Source of the DNA: Verrucomicrobiia bacterium
GTDB taxonomy: Bacteria > Verrucomicrobiota > Verrucomicrobiia > Limisphaerales > Pedosphaeraceae
Direction: 5' to 3'
Assembly (NCBI GenBank): GCA_036268055.1
Contig: DATAUW010000030.1
Span: 1 to 64,000, forward strand
DNA length: 64,000 nt
Positions 9,159 to 17,810 of the stretch are shown piece after piece (the first letter of the stretch is position 1; each line of letters opens with the position of its first letter). The notes below the pieces were generated by a model. That model ran no database searches, had not been told where the DNA came from, and worked only from the letters and a program-made list of their open reading frames with translations. A program made the translations under genes and the position numbers.

Positions 9159-10235
9159 TTAGAGAATGACCAAATTATCGCGATGAATCACTTCGCCGCG
9201 CCCCGTCTGTTTTTCGCGAATATCCACCGAACTGAAATTGGCGATGCCGCGCGCGAATTCATTTCCATCGAGATCGCAGATACGCAAAACGCTGCCCGTC
9301 TCAAAATCGCCTTCGAGCTTTGACACGCCCGGCGGCAAAAGACTTTTCCCCTTTTCACACAGCGCCACCTTCGCCCCCGCATCCACGAACAGCGTGCCCT
9401 TGGGATGATGATAAAACGCGATCCACCGTTTGCGCCCCTGCAACCGCGAGGATTGCGGGATAAACAATGTGCCTTCCTCCGCGCCATCCATGATTCGCGC
9501 GAGCACATTTTTTTTGTGGCCTGACGCGATCACCAGCGGAATGCCCGAGCGCACGACAATTTTCGCCGCCTGAATTTTCGACGACATGCCGCCGACCGCC
9601 GTTTCGCTGTCGGTCCCGCCCACGCTGCGTTCGAGCGATTGATCAATCTGCTCGACCGTGTGAATCGTGCGCGCGTTCGCCTTGCCAAAATTTTCAATGA
9701 CGCCATCCACCGTCGTCAAAATCACCAACAAACCTACTGGCAATAATGAGGCCACGAGCGCCGAAAGTTTGTCGTTGTCGCCGAACTTTAATTCGGTGGA
9801 GGAGACGGCGTCGTTTTCGTTGATGATCGGAACAACACCGTGGGACAGCAGAGTGACGAGGGTGTTGCGCGCGTTGAGATGCCGCGTGTGGTCCTGCAAA
9901 TCCTCGTGCGTGAGGAGGACTTGTGCGACATGGAGATCGTGTTTTGCAAAAAGTTTTTCATACGTGGCCATCAGCCGCGACTGGCCGACTGCGGCGCACG
10001 CCTGCAATTCGGAAAGTTCACGCGGACGTTTTTTAAAACCGAGCGCGCCCATGCCGGACCCGACGGCGCCCGATGTCACCAGCACGACTTCACAACCCGC
10101 GCGGCGTTGCTCGGCGATCTGCGCGGCAAGCTGCGCCATCTGCTCGAGATCAGGCTGCTTGCGGCTGTCCGTAAGCACACCTGTGCCGAGCTTGACGACG
10201 ATACGATTGATTTTTTGTAGCAACTGGCTTCGCAC
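9159..10235 (-). CDS. proB: Glutamate 5-kinase (proline biosynthesis)
   Basis: 358 aa. Phosphorylates glutamate as the first step of proline synthesis. The amino-acid-kinase fold is clear: VVKLGTGVL near the N-terminus, SGAVGSGMGAL, NENDAVS, FGDNDKLSALVA, and VGGMSSKIQAAKIV. A C-terminal PUA domain (about 275-358) is present, as in the full-length bacterial enzyme. The start appears to be GTG (10235-10233). No proA is beside it; it lies between a glycosyltransferase gene and mazG. In many proteobacteria the PUA-containing form is feedback-inhibited by proline, which may apply here. Confidence 0.95.
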   Translation of the reverse strand: MRSQLLQKINRIVVKLGTGVLTDSRKQPDLEQMAQLAAQIAEQRRAGCEVVLVTSGAVGSGMGALGFKKRPRELSELQACAAVGQSRLMATYEKLFAKHDLHVAQVLLTHEDLQDHTRHLNARNTLVTLLSHGVVPIINENDAVSSTELKFGDNDKLSALVASLLPVGLLVILTTVDGVIENFGKANARTIHTVEQIDQSLERSVGGTDSETAVGGMSSKIQAAKIVVRSGIPLVIASGHKKNVLARIMDGAEEGTLFIPQSSRLQGRKRWIAFYHHPKGTLFVDAGAKVALCEKGKSLLPPGVSKLEGDFETGSVLRICDLDGNEFARGIANFSSVDIREKQTGRGEVIHRDNLVIL

Positions 10236-10306
10236 GGAAGTTACGTAGCAAATGCGCGTGGATGTGTCGAGGAGACGTTGTGTGACGGAACTACTTTCGA
10301 GGCTTT

Positions 10307-11506
10307 TTATTTATCCAATACAAAATCAATCGCCTGCCAAAGCATGTCACCGCACGCGGCGCGGCGGGCGCGTCCGGCGGATAAAAGAGCGCTGGCATCC
10401 GGGCGTCCCCTGCTCCGCCCCAAGTGTGAATTCATTTGTGCCACGAGCGCTTCGGCGTTTCCCGCCGGAAAAAATCCGACGCGCTGGTTCTCAATTTCAC
10501 GATTCACCGGGATGTCGGAAATAATGGCGGGCAGGTCGAGCGCCACCGCGTCATAAATGCAACCACCACCCGGGCCGCCTTCAAATAACGTGGGCTGGAC
10601 GACCGCGCAGGAATTTTTCATGAGTTCGATCTGATCGCGTTTTGGAATCAGGCCGAGAATGTGAACACGCTTTTTCAAACCGCGCGCTTCCATCTTCCGC
10701 ATCAAATTCGGAAAGTATTCCGGATCGCTCGCGCCCAGCGTGGACCCGGTGCAGACGAGTTGGACTTCCGGTTTTTGTGCGGCGAGCAACGCGAAGGCCT
10801 CGAACGCGGTCGCATGATCTTTGTGCGGCCAGAATTGGTTCGAGATGATGAAGTAAGGCCCGTTAATGCCGTAGCGCGCGGGCACGCCGGAAATATCTTC
10901 AAACCAATCGCTATGCGGCGCGGCTGAGAACGGGAGCGCAAAAACGCGAGCGGTGGCTTGCGGAACAAATTTGGCGATGTCGGAAGCGACGGCGCGGGAA
11001 TTGACGATCACGGCTTTAGCGGTCGTCAGCATCGCCACAAAATGTTCATCGCGCGAGCGGCAGCTTTCGGGCGTGAAATTTTGCGGAAAATATTTGTGCT
11101 GAAAATCGAACGCATAACCCACCCACGGGCGGGTGAAATGGCGAGCGGGCGGATTCAACGCGGGCAGCACGGCGTCGAGTTTCAATTTATCAACCGCGCG
11201 GCGAAACGCGCTGCGGCCCACGTCAATGTGCTGGATGGAAATCTGATTTTCAAACGGCGCGAACGCTTCGCGCACGACTTCGGCGGAAGGCGCAAAACCG
11301 GGCTTCGGCGTTTTGCCGGAGATTTTATCTTTCCAGCGGCGCTTGAATTGCCGCCAGCGCAGGCGCGGCCCCGAATCCGCGATGATCAAATAAAACTCCG
11401 CGGACTTGGAACGCGGACTTGCGAGCAGTGATTCGACCACTCCGGCCAGGAAATCCACCCCGCCGCTCCACCCGATAAAGTCTTGCGAGAGGATGCCGAT
11501 TTTCAC
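10307..11506 (-). CDS. Glycosyltransferase, GT1/GT4 type
   Basis: 399 aa. GT-B fold enzyme that probably adds a sugar to a cell-surface glycan. The N-terminal part begins with MKIGILSQDFIGWSGGVDFL, a donor/acceptor-type Rossmann start. The C-terminal domain has FIISNQFWPHKDHATAFEAF and the nucleotide-sugar site EGGPGGGCIYDAVALDLP. The start is GTG and overlaps the stop of the DegT-GNAT gene as GTGA, so the two are translationally coupled. Donor and acceptor cannot be read from sequence. Confidence 0.85.
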   Translation of the reverse strand: MKIGILSQDFIGWSGGVDFLAGVVESLLASPRSKSAEFYLIIADSGPRLRWRQFKRRWKDKISGKTPKPGFAPSAEVVREAFAPFENQISIQHIDVGRSAFRRAVDKLKLDAVLPALNPPARHFTRPWVGYAFDFQHKYFPQNFTPESCRSRDEHFVAMLTTAKAVIVNSRAVASDIAKFVPQATARVFALPFSAAPHSDWFEDISGVPARYGINGPYFIISNQFWPHKDHATAFEAFALLAAQKPEVQLVCTGSTLGASDPEYFPNLMRKMEARGLKKRVHILGLIPKRDQIELMKNSCAVVQPTLFEGGPGGGCIYDAVALDLPAIISDIPVNREIENQRVGFFPAGNAEALVAQMNSHLGRSRGRPDASALLSAGRARRAACGDMLWQAIDFVLDK

Positions 11507-13116
11507 CGGGCGGTTTCTTTCTGCGAGCCCGATTCGGCAATTTGAAAGAAGCCCGTCAACTGTTCGTCTTCGCCGCCTTGAAAAACGTATCCCAACGAGC
11601 GATACAAACCCGCCGCGCGAACATTGGCCGGATAAACTTTGAGGCGGATCTTTTTTGCTCCGCGTTCGGCGGCGGCGGCGTGCAAAAACTGCATCAGGCG
11701 GCGCCCGTAGCCGCGGCCTTGCACGGCGGGATCAATCGCGATGCCCAGGCTCGGCACTTCGTAGCCTTCGTCCCAGCCGCGCAACATTCCATAGCCGATG
11801 ACTTCCTTTCCCTCCATCAACACGCAGTAAAAATCTTTGCCGGAATAAGCCGATTTCTTCTTGGCTTCCTCGCCCGTCAGCGGATGCGGATGAAAATGTT
11901 CTTCTGCTCCCGATGCTTTTAAACGCTCGAAAAATGTGCCGAGCGCCTGAGCATGTTCGGGAATAATTTTTTGGCACGCGGGCGATGCCGTTTTCGCCGG
12001 TGTTGCGCCCTTGGAATTTTTTTGCTCAAAAAAACTGCGGATGGTGTTGGCGATAAGTTTGACCTGCTCCAAAGTCAGTCCGGGCCAGCTTGGCAGATTG
12101 ATTCCTCGCCACGCGAGATCCTCCGCGACGGGATGCCTTTGATAACGCGAAGCATACATCGGCATCGTGTGGACGGCATAAAATAGCGGACGCGTTTCGA
12201 TGCCCGCAGCGGTGAGATGTTCGCGCAGCGGTTCGCGCACTTCGGGAGTTTGCACCAGCAGGGAAACCATCCAATGGCCATGCGTGACTTCGCCAAACTC
12301 GCCATGCAACTGCACCGGCAGACCGGCAAGTTCGGTGCGATACATCTCGGCGAGCTTGCGTTTTTTGCTGATGAATTCTTCGGCGCGTTCCAACTGCGCG
12401 AGCCCGATGGCGGCGCAGATATTCGTCATGCGATAATTGTAGCCGATGACATCGTGCCAGTATTCGCGATGCGCGGCGAGGCCCTGGCCTTTGAAATGGC
12501 GCGCGCGTTCAAACAGCGTTTTATCATTGGTGACGACCATGCCACCTTCGCCGGTCGTGATGGTTTTGTTGCCAAAAAAACTGAACGCGGCGATATCGCC
12601 AAACGTGCCGACGTGGCGGCCCTTGTAACGCGCGCCAAACGCCTCGGCGCAATCCTCAATCAAAAAAATACGATGTTCGCGGCAGATTTTCGTGAGCGGA
12701 TCCATGTCGCAAGGATGACCATAGAGATGCACAGCCATGACGCCTTTGGTGCGCGGCGTGATTTTGCGGCGTACGTCTTCGGGATCCATTTGCCACGTGT
12801 TCGCGATCGAATCCACAAACACCGGCGTGGCTCCGGTGTAAGCGATGGCATTGACGGCGGCGACATAGGTCAGCGTGGGCACGATGATTTCATCGCCGGG
12901 CCCAATGCCGAGCGTGACCAACGCGAGATGGAGCGCGATGGTTCCATTGCAAACGCCCACGGCGTGGCTCGCGCCAATGAAATTCGCGAATTGATTTTCG
13001 AATTCGCCGATGAAGCGGCCCTTGGAGGAAATCCAGGTGCTGTCGAGGCATTCCATGACGTAACGCTTCTCGTTGCCGGACAGGTCGGGTTGATAAACGG
13101 GGATTTGATATTTCAT
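11503..13116 (-). CDS. DegT/DnrJ/EryC1 aminotransferase fused to a GNAT acetyltransferase
   Basis: 537 aa from the ATG at 13116; an upstream in-frame start would add 27 residues without homology. Residues 1-370 are a sugar aminotransferase of the DegT family: IPVYQPDLSGNEKRYV start, IFLIEDCAEAFGA (Asp155) and the PLP lysine in FFGNKTITTGEGG (Lys184). Residues about 385-535 are a GNAT N-acetyltransferase with the acetyl-CoA motif QGRGYGRRL. The pair of activities (transaminate a keto-sugar nucleotide, then acetylate the amine) is the usual two-step route to N-acetylated amino sugars, here on one chain. Neighbouring glycosyltransferases support a role in surface glycan synthesis. The substrate is inferred. 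Confidence 0.88.
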   Translation of the reverse strand: MKYQIPVYQPDLSGNEKRYVMECLDSTWISSKGRFIGEFENQFANFIGASHAVGVCNGTIALHLALVTLGIGPGDEIIVPTLTYVAAVNAIAYTGATPVFVDSIANTWQMDPEDVRRKITPRTKGVMAVHLYGHPCDMDPLTKICREHRIFLIEDCAEAFGARYKGRHVGTFGDIAAFSFFGNKTITTGEGGMVVTNDKTLFERARHFKGQGLAAHREYWHDVIGYNYRMTNICAAIGLAQLERAEEFISKKRKLAEMYRTELAGLPVQLHGEFGEVTHGHWMVSLLVQTPEVREPLREHLTAAGIETRPLFYAVHTMPMYASRYQRHPVAEDLAWRGINLPSWPGLTLEQVKLIANTIRSFFEQKNSKGATPAKTASPACQKIIPEHAQALGTFFERLKASGAEEHFHPHPLTGEEAKKKSAYSGKDFYCVLMEGKEVIGYGMLRGWDEGYEVPSLGIAIDPAVQGRGYGRRLMQFLHAAAAERGAKKIRLKVYPANVRAAGLYRSLGYVFQGGEDEQLTGFFQIAESGSQKETAR

Positions 13117-13236
13117 GCCGGCGTAAGAGGCCAATCCGCAAAGACTGGGGTCATATTCATAAAAAAAGGATAGGCACTCGGATGCTAAATGCCACAAGAA
13201 AATATGAATGGTTTCGCGTGCGCCGCTTCAAATGGG

Positions 13237-14409
13237 CTACGCCGGCAACAATTCCGCGTATAATTTTTGCATCCGCTCCGCGAGCGCGATCACCGAATAG
13301 TCTTTCGTGACTTTTTCGTGCAGGGCGTTTTTTTGAGCCGCGGTGAGCGCGGGCGTGCTGGCCCACTTGAGCATGGCCGCGCCCAATTCCTCGACGGACT
13401 CCGGTTGGACGAGCTGGCCAAAATTGCCGACCTCGAAAGCTTCGGGAATTCCATCCAGCGCGGACGCGATCACCGGCTTGCCGCACGCAAAGGCTTCGAG
13501 CAAGACCAGCCCGAAGGCTTCGGTGCCGATTTGCGGATGGACGAGGCAATCAATCGCGTTCATCGCTTTCGGCATGTCCTGACAGTAAGGAGTGAGCCAC
13601 GCTTTGCCCGCGAGGCCGAGCCGTTCGATGTCCGCGCGCAAAGTGTCGCCCATGCTGCCGCGGCCGATGATGAGAAAACGCGCGGCCGGAACTTGCGCGT
13701 GGATGCGTGCCGCCGCCTGAAGAAATTCGCGCTGGCCTTTGCCGCGTGGCAGGTCGTATCCGCCGGCAACAGCGAAAGCATAATCGCCCGGCTGCAATCC
13801 CCATTCGCGCCGCTGCGCTTCCGCGTCGAAGGGACGAAAGCGCGCGGTGTCAATGCCGCCGTGAACGACGTGAACCTTGGAATGGTTTCCAAACACGGGC
13901 GGACGGCTGTGGCGCTCTTTTTCCGGCGAGGCGGGCTCATAAAAACCGTCCCGCAGGACGCGCGCAGTGAATTCGGACACGGCGATCAAGGCATCGCATT
14001 GCCGAAGGAGCAGCACGCGGCTAAGCCAGGAGCGCGGGCTTTTGGCGAGGTGACGGGACAAAATGATTTTTGGTTTCGCGCCCGACAATTGCGCGGCCAA
14101 GAGGGTCGGCCAGATGTCGCGGCCATGATGGCCGTGGACGATATTGATTTTTTCGCGGCGAATGAGTTTTGCTGTGTAAGAGATGTAACGAAGTTTGAGC
14201 CAGCCTTCCGGCGGCGTGACATGAAACGGAATTTCGAGATTGCGGATGACGCGGGAAAAATCGCGTCCATCGGGCCCGGCGATGCTGACGTTTTCGCCGA
14301 GTTGTTTCAGGCCATAGGCAAGCTTCACGCATTGGTCATCCGTGCCGCCGCCGGTGAGGAGCGTGTTGAGATGCAGGATGCGCAAATTATTTGCCGCCGG
14401 TTTCGCCAT
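13237..14409 (-). CDS. Glycosyltransferase, GT4 family
   Basis: 390 aa. GT-B enzyme of the WaaG/PimA-like group. N-terminal acceptor half: ILHLNTLLTGGGTDDQCVKLA and HGHHGRDIWPTLLAAQL. C-terminal donor half: FAVAGGYDLPRGKGQREFLQAA, FLIIGRGSMGDTL and the nucleotide-sugar signature EAFGLVLLEAFACGKPVIAS with conserved Glu residues. The 5' end overlaps the preceding GT2 gene by 23 bases. It is probably part of a lipopolysaccharide-core or capsule pathway, given four other sugar genes in the run. Confidence 0.9.
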   Translation of the reverse strand: MAKPAANNLRILHLNTLLTGGGTDDQCVKLAYGLKQLGENVSIAGPDGRDFSRVIRNLEIPFHVTPPEGWLKLRYISYTAKLIRREKINIVHGHHGRDIWPTLLAAQLSGAKPKIILSRHLAKSPRSWLSRVLLLRQCDALIAVSEFTARVLRDGFYEPASPEKERHSRPPVFGNHSKVHVVHGGIDTARFRPFDAEAQRREWGLQPGDYAFAVAGGYDLPRGKGQREFLQAAARIHAQVPAARFLIIGRGSMGDTLRADIERLGLAGKAWLTPYCQDMPKAMNAIDCLVHPQIGTEAFGLVLLEAFACGKPVIASALDGIPEAFEVGNFGQLVQPESVEELGAAMLKWASTPALTAAQKNALHEKVTKDYSVIALAERMQKLYAELLPA

Positions 14410-15199
14410 GATGGGGGAGATATTGCGAGAGGCCGCGTTCGCAACGGATTTTGTTGGATGCGATGGTTTCGGCCAAACGCTGCTGGCTGGCGGGGACGTG
14501 ATCCTTGGGGGCTTGAGGATGGTTCAAGTGGTAAACAATCGCGCGGCCATAAACGAATTTGCGCGTCCGGCCCAAATGATACAGCCGCGCGCCGAGATCG
14601 GAATCTTCGCCGATGCCCCAGCCGGTGTATTCCTCGTCAAAGCCATTCACGGCCAGCAAATCTTCGCGCCAGAATCCCATGTTGCAGCCGATGATGCCGC
14701 GATGTTTGCGGTTGCGCTGCACCAACGGAAACGGAAAACGAAAGGCCTTGGCGATGCCGGTGATTTTGCCGTGCAGGCACCAATTTAAAATGGGCGTGCG
14801 GAAGGAATCGAAGTCGTGAACGAATTTTTCCTGCACGAAACAACGGCGGCCCTGAACCCAATAGCCGCTCTCGGCGAGCGCGGTGTGGTCGCTGATGAAT
14901 TCCTCGTGCGGCACGCAATCACCATCCAGCAGGACAACGTAATCGCCGGTGGCGGCGGCCAGGGAATGATTGAGGATGATGGTTTTGCGAAATCCGAGGT
15001 CGTCGTGCCAGAGGTGGCGAAGCTCGATTTGCGAGTTCCATCGCTCGATGCGCTCGCGCGTGGGTTCGGCGGAGCCGTCATCGGCGATGAGGATTTCGTA
15101 GGGCTTGAGGGTCTGGCGAGCCACACCGTCGAGCACCTTTTCCAGCGCATCGGGCCGTTGATACGTGCTGATGATCAGCGAGATTTTGGGGCCGGGCAT
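14387..15199 (-). CDS. Glycosyltransferase family 2 with galactosyltransferase-type C-terminus
   Basis: 270 aa, cytoplasmic GT-A enzyme. The start has ISLIISTYQRPDALEKVLDG and ILIADDGS, the metal-binding DxD is LDGDC near residue 94, and the C-terminal GWGIGEDSDLGARL has the acidic pair typical of Glyco_transf_7C proteins. Overlaps the preceding GT2 gene by 25 bases and the following GT4 by 23 bases, so all three are tightly packed in one transcript. Acceptor unknown. Confidence 0.9.
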   Translation of the reverse strand: MPGPKISLIISTYQRPDALEKVLDGVARQTLKPYEILIADDGSAEPTRERIERWNSQIELRHLWHDDLGFRKTIILNHSLAAATGDYVVLLDGDCVPHEEFISDHTALAESGYWVQGRRCFVQEKFVHDFDSFRTPILNWCLHGKITGIAKAFRFPFPLVQRNRKHRGIIGCNMGFWREDLLAVNGFDEEYTGWGIGEDSDLGARLYHLGRTRKFVYGRAIVYHLNHPQAPKDHVPASQQRLAETIASNKIRCERGLSQYLPHHGETGGK

Positions 15200-15972
15200 G
15201 GCGGGGGCGGTTCGGAGTGAAGATGCTCGTAAAGGCGGCTGTGGCGGACGAGCGTCGAGTAGGCGGTCGAAACCGCGATGAAAAATCCGGGAAAGCCGTC
15301 AAGGAATCCGCGGCGAAAAATATACGCGCGAAGAAACCGCCAGCCCGAACGCACGATCACGGCGGGCGCGGACCAGCCGGTCTTGGCCTCAAGCTGGCGC
15401 TGCAAAAAAATGTCCGAGAAGTAACTCATCTTCTGCACATAACTATTGATCGTCGGATTTGTGTAATGATGCAAATCCCCGGCGATTTTTTTTTGCGGGC
15501 CGATGAGTTCGATTTTGCAATGTTCCGGACTGCCGTCCCACTTGCCGGCGCCGCGCTTGATGAGACGCAGGACGTGGTCGGGATACCAATCGCCGTGCGT
15601 GATCCAGCGGCCGAGGAACCACACCTTGCGCGCGAAATACGCACCGGCAAAATGTTCCTGATCGCCTGCGAAAAATTTTTGGATGGACTCGAACAATTCG
15701 GGCGAGACTTCCTCATCGGCATCCAGGCACAGCACCCACGGTTGCGTGCAATGTTGCAGTGAAATATTTTTTTGCTCGCGAAATCCCTGCCAGCGTTCGC
15801 GGATGATTTTTGCGCCGTGCTTCAAGGCGATTTCTTCGGTGGCATCGCGCACTTCCTCATTCAAAACGATGATGATTTCGCTCGTCCAGCCGGAGACGCT
15901 CTCCAGGGCGCGGCCGATGCGCGCGGCTTCGGCGCCCGAAATCATGCTGACGCTGATGGGGAGTTGGTTCAC
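15175..15972 (-). CDS. Glycosyltransferase family 2, WaaE/KdtX-like
   Basis: 265 aa. Resembles the WaaE/KdtX group, which adds a glucose to the lipopolysaccharide inner core: ISVSMISGAEAARIGRALES, IIIVLNEEVRDATEEIA, WQGFREQKNISLQ, and the metal-binding LDADEEVS. The middle has GRWITHGDWYPDHVLRL. The start appears to be GTG (15972-15970). It is the first gene of a leftward run ending at mazG. This group lacks membrane segments, in agreement with the mostly polar sequence; one hydrophobic stretch near 225-245 may attach it to the membrane. Confidence 0.88.
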   Translation of the reverse strand: MNQLPISVSMISGAEAARIGRALESVSGWTSEIIIVLNEEVRDATEEIALKHGAKIIRERWQGFREQKNISLQHCTQPWVLCLDADEEVSPELFESIQKFFAGDQEHFAGAYFARKVWFLGRWITHGDWYPDHVLRLIKRGAGKWDGSPEHCKIELIGPQKKIAGDLHHYTNPTINSYVQKMSYFSDIFLQRQLEAKTGWSAPAVIVRSGWRFLRAYIFRRGFLDGFPGFFIAVSTAYSTLVRHSRLYEHLHSEPPPPCPAPKSR

Positions 15973-16210
15973 GCCGGATGGGAAAATATTGGTGAAGGGC
16001 GCGGCAGTCGGAGAGGCCGCGGAAGTGCGCCCGAATTTTTCATGGAAACAAGTGAAACATTCTCCTCACACGGTGAAAAGCCTAAAACGATTTTTTGCTT
16101 TTTGACTTGTCTGGCGTAAAATGTTTTGTACTTTTTTTGCGCTGGGTGTTTCGCGGGCTTAGGGAAACTCGCGCGGCATCCGCGAACAAACAATTATTGT
16201 AGTAACCTAG

Positions 16211-16531
16211 ATGCACCATTCAAATTCGACTCCACCCGCCAGCGCACTCAACCGTTATTCCGCCAAGAAAATGGCCAAGCCGGTCAATTTCGTTTGCAAC
16301 GCGCCGGAGGCCAAGGCGGTCACGCTTATCGGTGATTTCAATGACTGGGACCCCAATGCCTACCCGATGAAACGCCAGCCGGACGGCGCGTGGCACGTGC
16401 AGATTCCACTCAATCACGGCCATCATCATTACCAGTTTCTCGTGGACGGCAAGCCGACGCTCGACCCGCGCGCGCAAGGCATCGCCCGCAATGAACAGAA
16501 CGAAAAAGTTTCGCTGATGTCGGTCAGTTGA
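16211..16531 (+). CDS. Stand-alone CBM48/AMPK-type glycogen-binding domain protein
   Basis: 106 aa. After a short N-terminal tail, residues about 20-95 form one carbohydrate-binding module 48 (the early-set domain of glycogen branching enzymes and AMPK-beta): VNFVCNAPEAKAVTLIGDFNDWDP, then DGAWHVQIPL and YQFLVDGKPTLDP. The two tryptophans of the glycan-binding face are present. There is no catalytic domain. It may bind glycogen or starch, or act as a targeting subunit. Its end is 9 bases from the convergent tadA. Confidence 0.9.
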   Translation: MHHSNSTPPASALNRYSAKKMAKPVNFVCNAPEAKAVTLIGDFNDWDPNAYPMKRQPDGAWHVQIPLNHGHHHYQFLVDGKPTLDPRAQGIARNEQNEKVSLMSVS

Positions 16532-16540
16532 CCGGCCCAT

Positions 16541-17062
16541 TCAGTTGTTTTCGAGCGCGCCGCCGTTCGCGGGCGGCTTCTGGTTTTTCGCGCGTTGCTC
16601 GGCAAAGAAAGTCTGGAGCAGCGCACGGCATTCGGTTTCTTTCACGCCGCGGGTGATTTCGCATTGATGATTGAGCGTGGGGAATTGCAACAGGTTTAAC
16701 GCGCCGCCCGCCGCGCCGCCTTTTGGATCGCTCGCGCCAAACACGACGCGCGCGAGGCGCACGTGGACGATGGCTCCGGCGCACATGGGACAGGGTTCTT
16801 TCGTCACGTAGAGCGTGCAATCGGTCAGCCGCCAGTCGCCGACGACTTCTTCTGCTTGCGTGAGGGCGAGCATCTCGGCGTGCGCGGTGGCGTCCTTGAG
16901 CAATTCCACCTGGTTGAACGCGCGGGCGATGATGCGGCCGTTGCGCACGACCACGGCGCCGATGGGCACTTCCTCAGCTTCATAAGCGCGCACCGCCTGG
17001 CGCAAGGCTTCGCCCATGAAATACTGGTCGCTTTGCAGGTCAATGATCGGTTCTTCAGCCAT
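16541..17062 (-). CDS. tadA: tRNA-specific adenosine deaminase TadA
   Basis: 173 aa from the ATG at 17062. Converts A34 to inosine in the wobble position of tRNA-Arg. Zinc deaminase motifs: HAEM with His61 and catalytic Glu63, and PCPMC with Cys91 and Cys94. VPIGAVVV and FGASDPKGGAAG are also typical. The start overlaps the Nudix stop by 8 bases, so the genes form a pair. The C-terminal 20 residues are a loose polar tail. Confidence 0.93.
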   Translation of the reverse strand: MAEEPIIDLQSDQYFMGEALRQAVRAYEAEEVPIGAVVVRNGRIIARAFNQVELLKDATAHAEMLALTQAEEVVGDWRLTDCTLYVTKEPCPMCAGAIVHVRLARVVFGASDPKGGAAGGALNLLQFPTLNHQCEITRGVKETECRALLQTFFAEQRAKNQKPPANGGALENN

Positions 17063-17558
17063 GAGCGGGAAGGCTTTCCTCGACAATCCAGGTGTTGCGA
17101 CCATCCGCGCCGCATTCGCAATCGGCTGCGAAAAATCCGCCGCGATGTTTCCAAAACAACGGCCAGATTTGTTCGACGTCGGTCACGGGCATTTTCAGTG
17201 CCGCGAGTTGTTCGCGGGAAAAAAATTGGAAACGGCCTTCGCGATGCGGCACGGGCACGGATTTTAATTTCACTTTCACCTCGAACAAAAACAGGAGCCA
17301 ATGGCTTTGGCCTTCGTAGCCGCGTTCGGCGATGATGCCGGTGAGATGCAAATCGCCGGGGCCGAGTTTCACGCCCATTTCCTCCCACGCTTCGCGGCAG
17401 CCGCAGACGTAGGGAGATTCGCCGGCTTCGGTGTGCAGCTTGCCCCCGCAGGGACTCCACAGCCCGAGGTTCGGCTGCTGCGCGCGTTCGAGCAGCAGGA
17501 CTTCGTCGCGCTCATTGAAACAATAGAGCAGCGTGGCGATTTTGTAGGGCAGCGTCAT
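17055..17558 (-). CDS. Nudix hydrolase
   Basis: 167 aa from the ATG at 17558; the longer reading frame upstream to 17726 runs through repeat-like sequence and is unlikely to be translated. The Nudix box lies at about residues 38-63 (GGKL...GES...REAWEEMGV), with two extra residues between the glycines and the first glutamate. It probably hydrolyses a nucleoside diphosphate derivative (8-oxo-dGTP-type or a nucleotide sugar), but the substrate cannot be read. Coupled to tadA. Confidence 0.88.
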   Translation of the reverse strand: MTLPYKIATLLYCFNERDEVLLLERAQQPNLGLWSPCGGKLHTEAGESPYVCGCREAWEEMGVKLGPGDLHLTGIIAERGYEGQSHWLLFLFEVKVKLKSVPVPHREGRFQFFSREQLAALKMPVTDVEQIWPLFWKHRGGFFAADCECGADGRNTWIVEESLPAHG

Positions 17559-17679
17559 CGGCGACAGTGAAGCAGGGGGGACGCGGACGGGCAAGCGTAA
17601 CCCCTGTGCGCGGTCAACGGGGCATCCGGCACTGCCCCCAATGGCAAGGTGGCACTGCCGCGCCCCTCCCGCTGAAACC

Positions 17680-17712
17680 AAATCAAACCCGCTCGTCCCA
17701 CGCTTCTCATTT
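17680..17712. repeat. Short repeat shared with 8403-8438
   Basis: The stretch around CCCACGCTTCTCATT resembles CCCAACGCTTCTCATT at 8421-8436. In both places it lies at the edge of a noncoding, palindrome-bearing segment, which suggests a degraded dispersed repeat. Confidence 0.35.
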
Positions 17713-17756
17713 CCCCACCGCCCCATCCCGCATTCCGCACTCGTTTAGTTTCCCAA

Positions 17757-17786
17757 TCGTCACACGTTCGACCGGCATTCGTCACA
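17757..17786 (+). promoter_or_regulatory. Direct repeats in the AraC-family promoter
   Basis: TCGTCACA occurs at 17757-17764 and 17779-17786, 22 bases apart, so on one face of the helix. The pair ends 24 bases before the regulator start. The layout fits an autoregulatory binding site, but that is inference. Confidence 0.35.
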
Positions 17787-17810
17787 TTCGCTTTTCATGC
17801 TCGCTAAAAC

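Noticed and set aside
12217-13173. 318-aa plus-strand ORF
   Set aside because: Antisense to the DegT-GNAT gene, whose motifs are intact; caused by GC-rich codon use.
17559-17726. N-terminal extension of the Nudix protein
   Set aside because: Lies in repeat-like sequence and has no homology; ATG at 17558 precedes the conserved domain.
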